From contig JBDSBP010000464.1 in assembly GCA_039921525.1 (NCBI GenBank), forward strand, positions 1-16,996: 16,996 nucleotides of DNA, in the 5' to 3' direction. The notes under the pieces are model-generated. The model did no database searches. It was not told where the DNA came from and saw only the letters and a program-made list of their open reading frames with translations. Of this stretch, positions 8,801 through 15,190 are shown piece by piece (positions within the stretch are counted from its first letter, which is position 1; each line of letters opens with the position of its first letter). Both the position numbers and the translations under genes were made by a program. The DNA is from JADCRZ01 sp039921525. GTDB taxonomy: Bacteria; Bacteroidota; Bacteroidia; Chitinophagales; Chitinophagaceae.

Positions 8801-8903
8801 CTTGTTTAAAGCTTTCCAGTGGATCTGCCATGGCCCTGGTTTGCTGGGCCGTAGCTGCTAAAAAAGTAGTTGCCACCAATACTGTACAGATGATTTTTTT
8901 CAT
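5874..8903 (-). CDS. Large periplasmic tetratricopeptide-repeat protein
   Basis: This 1009-residue protein has a Sec signal peptide (MKK start, hydrophobic core about 4-17, cleavage probably near residue 20-25). Almost the whole mature part is a tandem array of TPR helical hairpins. Repeated patterns of the form Y..A...F..L, as in YYQAASYFEQT, NYAKAIDGFKQL, NYKQALGFFEQIV, NKEALNQLNLLLKQYP and NYEKAEQYFTKL, recur about every 34-38 residues. Several segments resemble the TPR_6 and BamD/CpoB-like envelope TPRs. No enzymatic domain is seen. A superhelical scaffold of this size should hold a partner protein in the periplasm, plausibly the barrel encoded directly downstream. It is the first gene of the minus-strand run and diverges from doxX across 269 bases. 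No canonical -7 box was found upstream of it. Confidence 0.88.
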   Translation of the reverse strand: MKKIICTVLVATTFLAATAQQTRAMADPLESFKQAKEYYQKEYYSLAYPIFKDLNLNLRETDRSNESLNFQEIKYYTIVCALKQNERSAVEQAREYIDLDDNVARVEMMSFHLGEYHFRQRDYYQAASYFEQTSVEHLSNREIADMKFHQAYAYFNLQRFELAKPLFDVIRQLPKDPNYIDANYYYGFIAFNERRYREALASFKVVENEKQYAPVVPFYVANIYYNTDQKEKALTYAEDKLKQGGQVYDLDLRQLVGHGYFEKQNYGKALPYLEDYVNRSKKVRREDLYEVSYAYYQTSNYAKAIDGFKQLGGKEDSLAQNSMYLLGDAYLKTNQKANARNAFLFTTSNNSNDYQREVASFNYAKLSYELGYQDVALTELQRFLAGYPGSTYNSEAKELLVAVLANTNNYKDALTLLASLQSPSENAKRQYAKILYGRATELVNDGLLVSANDLLNKALADPFNASVLPYINFWKGEISFRLSNTDDAIKYYFEYLKSPAVNGEINPVNAKYNLGYCFLKKENYKQALGFFEQIVKTPKVNSISLEQDAYIRSADCYYMSKDFKRALAMYDQVISFSWPSSDYATFQKALVAGVNSGSEKIRLLQSIPRIYPLSTLVPDANLEIANSYLSDEKYQESVSYLKNVVTAVSGEALKPRALLKMGIAYYNLNNNKEALNQLNLLLKQYPNSPEAEEGLENARTIYVEEGRTSEYVAFAKNLGKEITNTQEDSLTYAAAEVQFSNGSFDAALGRFENYLSKFPDGKYSLEANYYKSEIYYNKKDMVKATAGYEIVANRVPNKFGEKSLLRVARLNFFEIKNYEKAEQYFTKLKEFAGSQENKLEAMRGLLRSQFQLQKWTAGVDNAKDLLQQKGSSTDDKVLANFALAKAAETDNQCDAAIGYFKSVVSMNKASYGAESRYGIASCLLQQEKLKEAEKAAFEVINKAGSYGNWVTKAYILLGDIYFKQKDYFNAKATFQSVVQNAGIPELKTEAQQKLDKVIEAENKESKVGQ

Positions 8904-9172
8904 GTGTAATTTATGTCTTTTAAAAACCTCTATCTTCTGCTAAATAGCGAACGATCAATTATTTTTTAATTCTTCAATATTAACTGCTAAATAATTATTC
9001 CAATCATTGTATGGCAACTCTGATAAGATGATTATAATGAAACAACGTAGTAAAGTTTCAAATTATTTTAGCGTAAACCAAACATCGTTCCAAACACCTG
9101 TGGATAAGTGCAAGGATTAACATTTCCTTTTAAATCAAATCAAAATTCTATTTTTGAAAAAAATCTGATAAT
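8904..9172. other. Divergent intergenic region with a DnaA-box match
   Basis: This AT-rich 269-bp gap between divergent starts is the largest gap in the window and one of the few without heptad repeats. It contains one exact DnaA box (minus-strand TTATCCACA, 9099-9107) and a -7 box for doxX at 9149-9156. I see no small coding frame, no strong hairpin and no cluster of further DnaA boxes, so it is not convincing as a replication origin. Confidence 0.5.
9149..9156 (+). promoter_or_regulatory. Candidate -7 promoter box (TATTTTTG)
   Basis: This exact TAnnTTTG match lies 16 bases before the doxX start codon. A TTTT at 9128-9131 is at about the right distance for a degenerate -33 element. Confidence 0.5.
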
Positions 9173-9577
9173 ATGAGAAAATTTCTTTCTATAAATTATA
9201 GTACAAGTGCTTTTAGCATCGCAATGCTTCTCCTTCGTGTGGGATCGGGAGCGATGGCAATGTCTCACGGGTATAACAAACTGGTTCATTTTGCCGATAT
9301 GAAATCCAAATTTATGAATTTCATGGGAATAGGAAGTAGCCTGTCGCTTTCCCTGGTTATATTTTCAGAATTCTTTTGCTCAATATTCCTGATTATAGGT
9401 TTGTTTTCCCGTTTAGTTGTCCTTCCACTCATCTTCAGTATGTCTGTGGCACTTTTTAAAGCTCATAACGGGGATATATTTGGCGACGGAGAAAAGACTG
9501 CATTATATTTAACATGCTTCATTGCTATATTATTGTGCGGGCCGGGCAAAGCAAGTGTTGATGGAATGACGAGGTAA
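9173..9577 (+). CDS. DoxX family integral membrane protein
   Basis: This 134-residue protein has four predicted membrane helices (about 13-32, 57-78, 80-97 and 108-124), the usual DoxX-family size and topology. Family signatures seen are LLLRVGSGAMAMSHGYNKL (18-36), with the conserved Arg and HG in and after helix 1, and the C-terminal GDGEKTALYL followed by GPG at 123-125. DoxX-like proteins sit in the inner membrane. Some are linked to quinone-dependent oxidation or redox stress, but most are uncharacterised, so the role here is open. It has its own -7 box 16 bases upstream. The stop codon runs straight into a heptad array, and a thioesterase gene follows 105 bases later on the same strand. 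Confidence 0.88.
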   Translation: MRKFLSINYSTSAFSIAMLLLRVGSGAMAMSHGYNKLVHFADMKSKFMNFMGIGSSLSLSLVIFSEFFCSIFLIIGLFSRLVVLPLIFSMSVALFKAHNGDIFGDGEKTALYLTCFIAILLCGPGKASVDGMTR

Positions 9578-9579
9578 TG

Positions 9580-9614
9580 GTTAATTGTTAATGGTTAATT
9601 GTTAATTGTTAATT
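9580..9614 (+). repeat. Heptanucleotide array, GGTTAAT family
   Basis: The five units are GTTAATT, GTTAATG, GTTAATT, GTTAATT, GTTAATT, starting 2 bases after the doxX stop codon. GGTAATG at 9573-9579, which includes the stop, is in the same register. It is one of the cleanest arrays in the window. Confidence 0.8.
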
Positions 9615-9645
9615 ATAAAAAAGATTGTGGGTGGAAATCCCATAA

Positions 9646-9682
9646 CCGATAGCTGATAGCTGAAAGCTGATAGCCATTTCCT
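9646..9682 (+). repeat. Heptanucleotide array, CTATCAG family, abutting a start codon
   Basis: The units are CCGATAG, CTGATAG, CTGAAAG, CTGATAG, CCATTTC, then CT and the ATG of the thioesterase gene at 9683. The reverse complement of 9653-9682 matches 5761-5790 at 28 of 30 positions, including the non-consensus unit. The array must lie in the leader or the ribosome-binding region of the thioesterase mRNA. Confidence 0.8.
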
Positions 9683-10120
9683 ATGTACATATCCGAAACA
9701 AAAATAAGAGTAAGGTATGCGGAGACTGACCAGATGGGTAGAGTTTATCATGGAAATTATGCCCAGTATTTTGAACAGGCGAGAACAGAAAGTATCCGGC
9801 AGTTGGGATTCACATACAAAGAAATGGAAGCAATGGATGTCATAATGCCTATAGTTGAAATAAATTGTAAATTTCTACGGCCCGCCCATTACGACGACTT
9901 GCTGACAATAAAAGTAATATTAAAAGAAATATCCCCTGATCACAGAATTGAGTTTCTACACGAAGTGTACAATGAAAAAGGAAAATTACTAACCGTAGGC
10001 AACGTGGTGCTGTTCTTTATAAACAGCAAAACCATGAAAAAAACAATTATGCCACTGGTATTTCGGGATGCCCTGCATTTGCAATTCGAAAACTATGAAA
10101 AGGAAAATGGTTTCGTCTGA
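9683..10120 (+). CDS. Acyl-CoA thioesterase, YbgC/4HBT hot-dog family
   Basis: This is a 145-residue single hot-dog-fold protein of the 4-hydroxybenzoyl-CoA thioesterase/YbgC group. These cytoplasmic enzymes hydrolyse acyl-CoA thioesters. The signature YAETDQMGRVYHGNYAQYFEQAR (12-34) carries the catalytic aspartate D16 and the substrate-contact HGNY at 23-26. The later segments FLRPAHYDDLLTI and GNVVLFFIN match the family's core strands. Length is typical, and the start at 9683 leaves the expected few residues before the first strand. It is 105 bases downstream of doxX, separated by two heptad arrays, and may be co-transcribed with it. No -7 box is seen in the gap. Substrate chain length cannot be inferred. 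Confidence 0.92.
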   Translation: MYISETKIRVRYAETDQMGRVYHGNYAQYFEQARTESIRQLGFTYKEMEAMDVIMPIVEINCKFLRPAHYDDLLTIKVILKEISPDHRIEFLHEVYNEKGKLLTVGNVVLFFINSKTMKKTIMPLVFRDALHLQFENYEKENGFV

Positions 10121-10148
10121 CTACTGTATGTCAACTCTAAAATGACGC

Positions 10149-10227
10149 TTTGGCTATCAGCATTCAGCTATCAGGAGGAAACTAATTCTAGCATTGTTTT
10201 CCTGATAGCTGAATGCTGATAGCCAAA
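10149..10227. repeat. Perfect 28-bp inverted repeat built from CTATCAG heptads
   Basis: The arms 10149-10176 and 10200-10227 are exact reverse complements over 28 bp. Left-arm units are CTATCAG, CATTCAG, CTATCAG. Skipping GG at 10177-10178 adds four more pairs (10179-10182 with 10196-10199), leaving a 13-base loop. It lies between convergent genes, 28 bases after the thioesterase stop. As RNA from either strand it would form a very stable hairpin, so a bidirectional terminator or 3'-end stabiliser is plausible. No T tract follows. Confidence 0.9.
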
Positions 10228-10289
10228 ATAACCGACAGTTTATGTTTGACATGACACTAGTATCGCCGAAGTAAATAATCAAACCATCA

Positions 10290-10336
10290 AACTTTACAAC
10301 CAACTTTACACGTTGAACCTTAAACTTTAAACTATT
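10290..10336. repeat. Heptanucleotide array, CTTTAAA family, overlapping a stop codon
   Basis: The units are AACTTTA, a 5-base gap, AACTTTA, CACGTTG, AACCTTA, AACTTTA, AACTATT. The final unit contains the complement of the TAG stop (10332-10334) of the dacB-like gene. This is the same arrangement as at the TPR gene stop (5871-5877). Confidence 0.7.
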
Positions 10337-11726
10337 TCAATACATCCAATACCCGCCATATTTTCCTGACCATATCGGGGGCGCTCCCATCGAAATTATT
10401 TATTATAATAGCAAATGTATATTCATTGCCATTTTTGCTTTTCACATAACCAGTATAACTTCTAACACCGTTGATAGAGCCGCTCTTCATGGTAATGCCA
10501 TTGATCTCAGGAAGCGCCCGATAAAAAGCATAAAACCAGGGCTTTGACCTTGCATATTGCATTACTTTCACCAACGCGTCTGTTGTTACGCGGTTTTGTG
10601 GAGACAAGCCGCTGCCGTCCATAATATTCAGGGCTGATTTTTCAATGCCTCGCTGGCTCCAGAAATATTTTATGATGTCTACTCCTTTCTCGGTTGAACC
10701 AAAGCCTTCTTTCTCCCATGCGATCGTTTTTATTAATGCTTCTCCATAAAGATTGATACTTTTTTTAAGAAACCAGTAATTGATACTATCCAGCGGCAGG
10801 GAGGTATTTGTGTATAAAGGATTTAATTTAAAAAAAGGGGCCTTGCTTATCCAGCCTTCCTGTTTGGGAACGGCAATACCGCTGCTGTTAAGCAATTCAC
10901 TAAAACTGTACACAAGAGATAAAGACGGATTGGGCAAAGAACCGGAAATAACAAATGCATTCTCACCTATGGGTATGGTGCCACGGATGTAACCGAAATT
11001 TGCGCCTGGTGGAAGATATATGAATGCGTTGTCACCGCTTCCTCTTTCAGCGGTTATTACCTCAGAAACCAGGGCTGGTTTTACTGACCCAGGTTTTATG
11101 GAAACAATTTCACAAACATCTCCTATCCTGTTTCCCGATTTAAGGGTAATATCATATTGATTTTCGCGCCAATTGATCGATGATGCACCTGCACCATAAT
11201 AATTTCCGATGTCCTGCCATATCCAGCCATCAGGGACGGTGGCAGTGCTCCAGTTCTTTTGATCGCCAAATATAATCCCTTCAACTTTTTTGATCCCGGC
11301 TTTTTTTATTTCACTTACCCATCTTTGTAAAACCTGGTTTTCGTTGGTAGACTCCCAGCGCCGGCTCCCAAGTGTTGGGTCGCCGCCTCCAACGATGTGG
11401 AGGTTACCTTTCAAAACACCTTCTTCAATTTTACCATCGTAGCTTATTTCTGTTTTATACCGGTAGTCTGCCCCTAATAATTCAAATGAGGAGGTACTGG
11501 TTATCACTTTCTGGCAACTGGCAGGCACCAAACCTATTTGTGCATTCTTGTTAAATACCTGTTTACCTGTTTTACTGTCTACCACATATAAACTTATGAT
11601 GGCATGTTTCAACTGTGGATCTGTTTCCAGTTTTTTCAAGGCTTCGCCTAAACGAACCGACACATCCTGGCCGGGTGAACAATAAAAAAATACCAATCCA
11701 ATCAAAAAGGTCAGGAGTCGGGGCAT
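10332..11726 (-). CDS. dacB: D-alanyl-D-alanine carboxypeptidase/endopeptidase, PBP4 (peptidase S13)
   Basis: This periplasmic penicillin-binding protein is predicted to trim or open peptidoglycan cross-links at D-Ala-meso-DAP bonds. Counting from ATG 11726 (464 residues), the nucleophile motif SCQK gives Ser70 and Lys73. SIN at 323-325 (within KKSINLYGEALIK) is the second motif, and KSG at 414-416 takes the place of KTG. Between motifs one and two lies the extra-domain insertion typical of S13. A signal peptide (MPRLLTFLIGLVFFY) starts at this ATG. A GTG at 11762 would add 12 residues, but the -7 box at 11772-11779 would then leave almost no leader, so I prefer the ATG. The gene is divergent from cinA, and its stop lies in a heptad array. 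Confidence 0.92.
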   Translation of the reverse strand: MPRLLTFLIGLVFFYCSPGQDVSVRLGEALKKLETDPQLKHAIISLYVVDSKTGKQVFNKNAQIGLVPASCQKVITSTSSFELLGADYRYKTEISYDGKIEEGVLKGNLHIVGGGDPTLGSRRWESTNENQVLQRWVSEIKKAGIKKVEGIIFGDQKNWSTATVPDGWIWQDIGNYYGAGASSINWRENQYDITLKSGNRIGDVCEIVSIKPGSVKPALVSEVITAERGSGDNAFIYLPPGANFGYIRGTIPIGENAFVISGSLPNPSLSLVYSFSELLNSSGIAVPKQEGWISKAPFFKLNPLYTNTSLPLDSINYWFLKKSINLYGEALIKTIAWEKEGFGSTEKGVDIIKYFWSQRGIEKSALNIMDGSGLSPQNRVTTDALVKVMQYARSKPWFYAFYRALPEINGITMKSGSINGVRSYTGYVKSKNGNEYTFAIIINNFDGSAPDMVRKIWRVLDVLK

Positions 11727-11771
11727 ATTATCAAAACTAAATATTTTGTTCAACACAATCACCCTTCAAGA

Positions 11772-11779
11772 CAAAACTA
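11772..11779 (-). promoter_or_regulatory. Candidate -7 promoter box (TAGTTTTG) for dacB
   Basis: On the minus strand this is an exact TAnnTTTG, preceded about 18 bases upstream by a TTG that could be the -33 element. A start site about 7 bases downstream would give a leader of about 40 bases to the ATG at 11726, which supports that start over the GTG at 11762. Confidence 0.5.
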
Positions 11780-11830
11780 ATTAATCACTAATTTTACCAA
11801 TTACCATCGTCATCATCATCAATCAAAAAT

Positions 11831-13090
11831 ATGAATCAAAGTTTCGTGTATGCATCTATAATAACCATCGGGGATGAATTACTGATTGGGCAAGTTATTG
11901 ATACCAATAGCGCCTGGATGGCTACTGAATTAAACAAAGCAGGCGTTTGGGTGCAAAGAAGGCTGGCCATCGGAGACAAACGCGAAGACATTATAAGTGC
12001 ATTAACAGAAGAAAGTAAAAATGCCGACCTTATATTAATAACCGGGGGACTAGGCCCCACGGCGGATGACATCACAAAACCCGTTATTCTGGAATTCTTT
12101 GGTGGAAAGATGATTACAGATGAAGGTGCACTGCAAAATGTACAACAAATTTTTGCCCGGTTGAACCGCCCAATGCTGACCAGTAATCTTAAACAGGCGG
12201 AAGTACCCGATACCTGTACTGTGATCCAGAATAAAAGAGGTACGGCGCCAGGTATGTGGTTTGAAAAAAATGGGAAGATTTTTGTAAGCATGCCCGGTGT
12301 TCCTCATGAAATGAAGGGAATGATGATGGATTATGTAATACCGCGGTTACCCCAATATTTCAAAATGCCCTTTATTGTTTCAAGAACGCTTTTAACATCC
12401 GGCATTGGCGAATCCTTTCTTGCCGAGCTTATAAAAGACTTTGAACAAAAATTATCCCCTGCCATTAAACTGGCTTATCTTCCTAACTATGGCATGGTGC
12501 GACTTCGGTTAACAGGGATCGGCAATGAAAAAGAGGAAATAGAAACGGCCATAGACCTGGAATTTGCCAGTTTAAAAACGCTGGTGGCGGAATTTCTTGT
12601 TACCGATAAAGACGACCCCATGCACCTGGTAGTCAGCAAACTACTAAAAGCCAAAAACATGACGCTGTCAACGGCCGAAAGTTGCACGGGCGGGTATATA
12701 GCAGCTTTATTAACTTCAGAACCCGGCGCTTCGAAATTTTTCCTGGGAAGTGTTGTCAGCTATTCAAATAGTGTAAAACATGATGTCCTGGGGGTTGCTC
12801 AACAAACGCTGGATACCGTTGGAGCAGTAAGCGAAGAAACGGTTCAGCAAATGGTAAGGGGCGCATTAGCTGTATTAAAAACAAGTGTATCCCTCGCCGT
12901 TAGCGGGATAATGGGGCCTGATGGAGGCAGCGACGAAAAACCGGTAGGACTGGTTTGGGTGGCTGTAGGCAATCACGAAAAAATCATTACTCAAAAATTC
13001 AATTTCCGCTTCGATCGTCGTCGTAATATTGAATTAACTGCTAATAACTCATTGAACCTGTTAAGAAATTTTATTCAGTCAGAAGCCTGA
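11831..13090 (+). CDS. cinA: CinA family protein (competence/damage-inducible, NMN deamidase)
   Basis: This 419-residue two-domain cytoplasmic protein has the normal CinA length. The N-terminal molybdopterin-binding-like (COG1058) domain, about 5-170, shows TIGDELLIGQVIDTNSAW and ITGGLGPTADD. The C-terminal CinA domain, about 255-415, shows STAESCTGGYIAALLTSEPGASKFFLGSVVSYSN and GIMGPDGGSDEKPVGLVWVAV. In other bacteria the C-terminal domain deamidates nicotinamide mononucleotide in pyridine nucleotide salvage, and the N-terminal domain has ADP-ribose pyrophosphatase activity. The start ATG at 11831 gives the expected N-terminus. A short CAT trinucleotide run (11805-11822) lies in its leader. 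The gene is divergent from dacB across 104 bases. No exact -7 box is seen upstream on this strand. Confidence 0.95.
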   Translation: MNQSFVYASIITIGDELLIGQVIDTNSAWMATELNKAGVWVQRRLAIGDKREDIISALTEESKNADLILITGGLGPTADDITKPVILEFFGGKMITDEGALQNVQQIFARLNRPMLTSNLKQAEVPDTCTVIQNKRGTAPGMWFEKNGKIFVSMPGVPHEMKGMMMDYVIPRLPQYFKMPFIVSRTLLTSGIGESFLAELIKDFEQKLSPAIKLAYLPNYGMVRLRLTGIGNEKEEIETAIDLEFASLKTLVAEFLVTDKDDPMHLVVSKLLKAKNMTLSTAESCTGGYIAALLTSEPGASKFFLGSVVSYSNSVKHDVLGVAQQTLDTVGAVSEETVQQMVRGALAVLKTSVSLAVSGIMGPDGGSDEKPVGLVWVAVGNHEKIITQKFNFRFDRRRNIELTANNSLNLLRNFIQSEA

Positions 13091-13123
13091 TGCATGCATT
13101 GCAAGGCATTAGTAGGAAATAAT

Positions 13124-13131
13124 TACCTTTG
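13124..13131 (+). promoter_or_regulatory. Candidate -7 promoter box (TACCTTTG)
   Basis: This exact TAnnTTTG match lies in the 83-bp gap between cinA and the E2 gene, 42 bases before the E2 start. An ATTG at 13098-13101 is a candidate -33. It suggests the E2 gene has its own promoter. Confidence 0.5.
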
Positions 13132-13173
13132 ACAATTGAAAATGTTTAATTATTAATCAGTAACAACATTTAC

Positions 13174-14496
13174 ATGGCTATAGTAGACCTGGTAATGCCT
13201 AAAATGGGTGAAAGTATTATGGAAGCCACTGTTTTAAAATGGCTGAAAAATCCAGGTGACAAGGTGCAACAGGATGAACCCCTTTTAGAAATCGCTACAG
13301 ATAAAGTAGATAGTGATGTTCCAAGTATTGCCGATGGAATTTTAGAGAACGTTTTCTTTGACGTGAATGATATTGTTCCCATTGGTGCCGTAATAGCCAC
13401 CATAAGAACAGAAACAAAACAACCTGAAATAATTAATACAACATCTTCCCCGGCGGAAGAGGCTCGCGAATTTATCCATACCTCCGAGTATCAACCTTCA
13501 AATTCTACAGAGCGGCCGTCAAATTTCAAAGTAAATAAATTTTACTCCCCTCTTGTGATGAATATTGCCGCCAACGAAAATGTAAGCATGAGTGAGCTGG
13601 AGAATATACCGGGAACCGGGAATGAAGGAAGGGTCACCAAAAATGATATCCTTGAATTCATTGAGCAACGGAAGCAGTTTAAAACGCAAAGTTCAAAGAT
13701 TAAAGTTCATAACACAGTAGAGATTGTGCAACAGGATAAGCAGGAGGTTAGTGTTGATAACAACCCTTTACCAACTGTTTATAGTGGCAATGTGGAGATC
13801 ATTGAAATGGATCGTATGCGCAAACTCATTGCCGACCATATGGTGAGGAGCAAGCAAACAAGTCCGCACGTAACAAGTTTTTCCGAAGCAGATGTAACCA
13901 ATATTGTTTTGTGGCGTGAAAAAGTAAAAAAAGAGTTTGAGAAAAGAGAGGGCACCCGTATTACGTTTACACCACTATTTATGGAAGCCCTGGTGCGTTG
14001 TATAAAAAAATATCCTTTGATCAACAGTTCATTGGAAGGTGATAAGATCGTTATAAAGAAAGATATTAACCTGGGAATGGCCACCGCGTTGGCCGGAGGT
14101 AATTTAATTGTGCCTGTAATACGCAATGCCGATCAATTGAACCTGGTAGGATTAGCCAGGCAGGTTAATACTTTGGCAGACAATGCCCGTAACAATAAAT
14201 TAAGGCCAGAAGATATTCAGGACGGAACATTTACTTTAACCAATATTGGCACTTTTGGAAGTTTGATGGGAACCCCGATAATCAATCAGCCACAGGTAGC
14301 CATTTTAGCTGTTGGCGCTATAAAGAAACGCCCGGTTGTAGTAGAAACACCTATGGGTGATTCTATCGCCATCCGGCACATGATGTATTTGTCAATGTCT
14401 TACGACCACCGGATTATTGATGGCAGCCTGGGATCAACTTTTCTTACGGCAATGGCAAATGAATTAGAAAATTTCGATCCGAATAGGGATTATTAG
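13174..14496 (+). CDS. Dihydrolipoamide acyltransferase, E2 of a 2-oxo acid dehydrogenase
   Basis: This E2 core of a cytoplasmic 2-oxo acid dehydrogenase complex transfers the acyl group from lipoyl-lysine to CoA. Domains in order: one lipoyl domain (about 1-78) with the lipoylated Lys44 in ATDKVDSD; a peripheral-subunit-binding domain (about 122-163, SPLVMNIAANENVSMSELENI...GRVTKNDI); a linker; and the catalytic domain (about 205-435) with HRIIDG at 412-417 giving His412 and Asp416. The length of 440 is normal for single-lipoyl E2s. No E1 or E3 gene lies in the window, so pyruvate, 2-oxoglutarate and branched-chain versions cannot be separated securely. The general form resembles Bacteroidota branched-chain/2-oxo acid E2s. 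It has its own -7 box. Confidence 0.95.
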   Translation: MAIVDLVMPKMGESIMEATVLKWLKNPGDKVQQDEPLLEIATDKVDSDVPSIADGILENVFFDVNDIVPIGAVIATIRTETKQPEIINTTSSPAEEAREFIHTSEYQPSNSTERPSNFKVNKFYSPLVMNIAANENVSMSELENIPGTGNEGRVTKNDILEFIEQRKQFKTQSSKIKVHNTVEIVQQDKQEVSVDNNPLPTVYSGNVEIIEMDRMRKLIADHMVRSKQTSPHVTSFSEADVTNIVLWREKVKKEFEKREGTRITFTPLFMEALVRCIKKYPLINSSLEGDKIVIKKDINLGMATALAGGNLIVPVIRNADQLNLVGLARQVNTLADNARNNKLRPEDIQDGTFTLTNIGTFGSLMGTPIINQPQVAILAVGAIKKRPVVVETPMGDSIAIRHMMYLSMSYDHRIIDGSLGSTFLTAMANELENFDPNRDY

Positions 14497-14518
14497 TATG
14501 TGAATCCTTAATTGACAA

Positions 14519-14540
14519 TTTGCTATCAGCTATCAGCAAA
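14519..14540. terminator. Hairpin made of CTATCAG heptads between convergent genes
   Basis: A 6-bp stem, TTTGCT/AGCAAA, encloses a 10-base loop made of CTATCAG repeat sequence (units at 14523-14529 and 14530-14536). It lies in the 61-bp gap between the E2 stop (14496) and the convergent phosphatase stop (14558). A T-rich stretch follows on the plus strand a few bases later. It may be a weak bidirectional terminator formed from a repeat element. Confidence 0.4.
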
Positions 14541-14557
14541 TAGATACCGTTTTTGCT

Positions 14558-15067
14558 TTATTCTGAAGCCTTTCCATATTTCAGCGCTTGGAATGAAATT
14601 TTACTACCATTGATTTTAACCACATACAGGTTATCATATTTCGTATCTGGCAAATCTCCACGAACATTTTCTGTTTTGCTCAACGTATTTACAATATCAT
14701 CCACTGTATTGCTATGCCCTACGATTAATGTATTTTGATCCAATGTTTTTAATTTTTCTATAAATGCACTGTCTGCCTTGCTGTACGTTTCAATTCTAAC
14801 ACCAATGGCATCACCAAGGGGTTTTACGGTGGCGATAGTGCGGATGGTATTGGTAGAAAAAATATAATGGATATGCTTATCCATTAATAGATCTTTAAGC
14901 GCCTGCGCCCTTGCAATTCCCTTCTTGGAAAGCGGAGGATTACCAGGTGTTGCCATCACTACACCGGAGGAAGCCTGTTCTTTTTCTGCATGCCTTATTA
15001 TATAATAAATTTGGCTTTTTACCGTTAAAGATGTAGCTACAAGCAACAATAGTATAAGTACTCTCAT
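14558..15067 (-). CDS. SixA-like histidine phosphatase, exported
   Basis: This histidine phosphatase superfamily (phosphoglycerate-mutase-like) protein has 169 residues counted from ATG 15067. The catalytic RHAE motif gives Arg25 and phospho-accepting His26. Arg76 in STNTIRT is the second phosphate-binding arginine, and GHSN at 117-120 carries the second catalytic His118. Upstream in-frame ATGs would add 16 polar residues. I chose 15067 because it puts a clean signal peptide (MRVLILLLLVATSLTVKSQ) at the N-terminus, which suggests a periplasmic enzyme. In the family, SixA dephosphorylates phosphohistidine, but exported Bacteroidota members have no established substrate. The gene is convergent with E2 and divergent from the 238-residue protein; no exact -7 box was found. 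Confidence 0.87.
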   Translation of the reverse strand: MRVLILLLLVATSLTVKSQIYYIIRHAEKEQASSGVVMATPGNPPLSKKGIARAQALKDLLMDKHIHYIFSTNTIRTIATVKPLGDAIGVRIETYSKADSAFIEKLKTLDQNTLIVGHSNTVDDIVNTLSKTENVRGDLPDTKYDNLYVVKINGSKISFQALKYGKASE

Positions 15068-15190
15068 AAAAATAAATTTGTGATTTGTTCGATGGCAATT
15101 TTTACTCTTCATCAATTTTTTATATATTCATAGAAATCTTGCCATATTTATTTTGCTTCCGATTGGAAATTTAACTAAAAATGGATATAC

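Noticed and set aside
8904..9172. Replication origin in the divergent region, suggested by the DnaA box and AT-rich DNA.
   Set aside because: Only one box was found, with no cluster, and none of the usual origin-linked genes (dnaA, dnaN, gidA/mnmG) is in the window.
10241..10248. TATGTTTG, an exact plus-strand -7 box match downstream of the thioesterase.
   Set aside because: No plus-strand gene follows; it would run antisense into dacB. A six-fixed-base motif is expected by chance a few times in this window.
11805..11822. CAT trinucleotide run in the cinA leader as a slippage-prone switch.
   Set aside because: It has only about six units and they are interrupted (CGT, CAA), so it is too short to argue for phase variation.
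12050..12307. Long minus-strand frames inside cinA and similar frames opposite the E2, TPR and barrel genes.
   Set aside because: They lie entirely within strongly supported genes on the other strand, have no domain signatures, and are typical shadow frames.
13090..13099. Palindrome ATGCATGCAT at the cinA stop, as a terminator or operator.
   Set aside because: It has no loop and no T tract, and a 10-base self-complementary AT/GC alternation can occur by chance.
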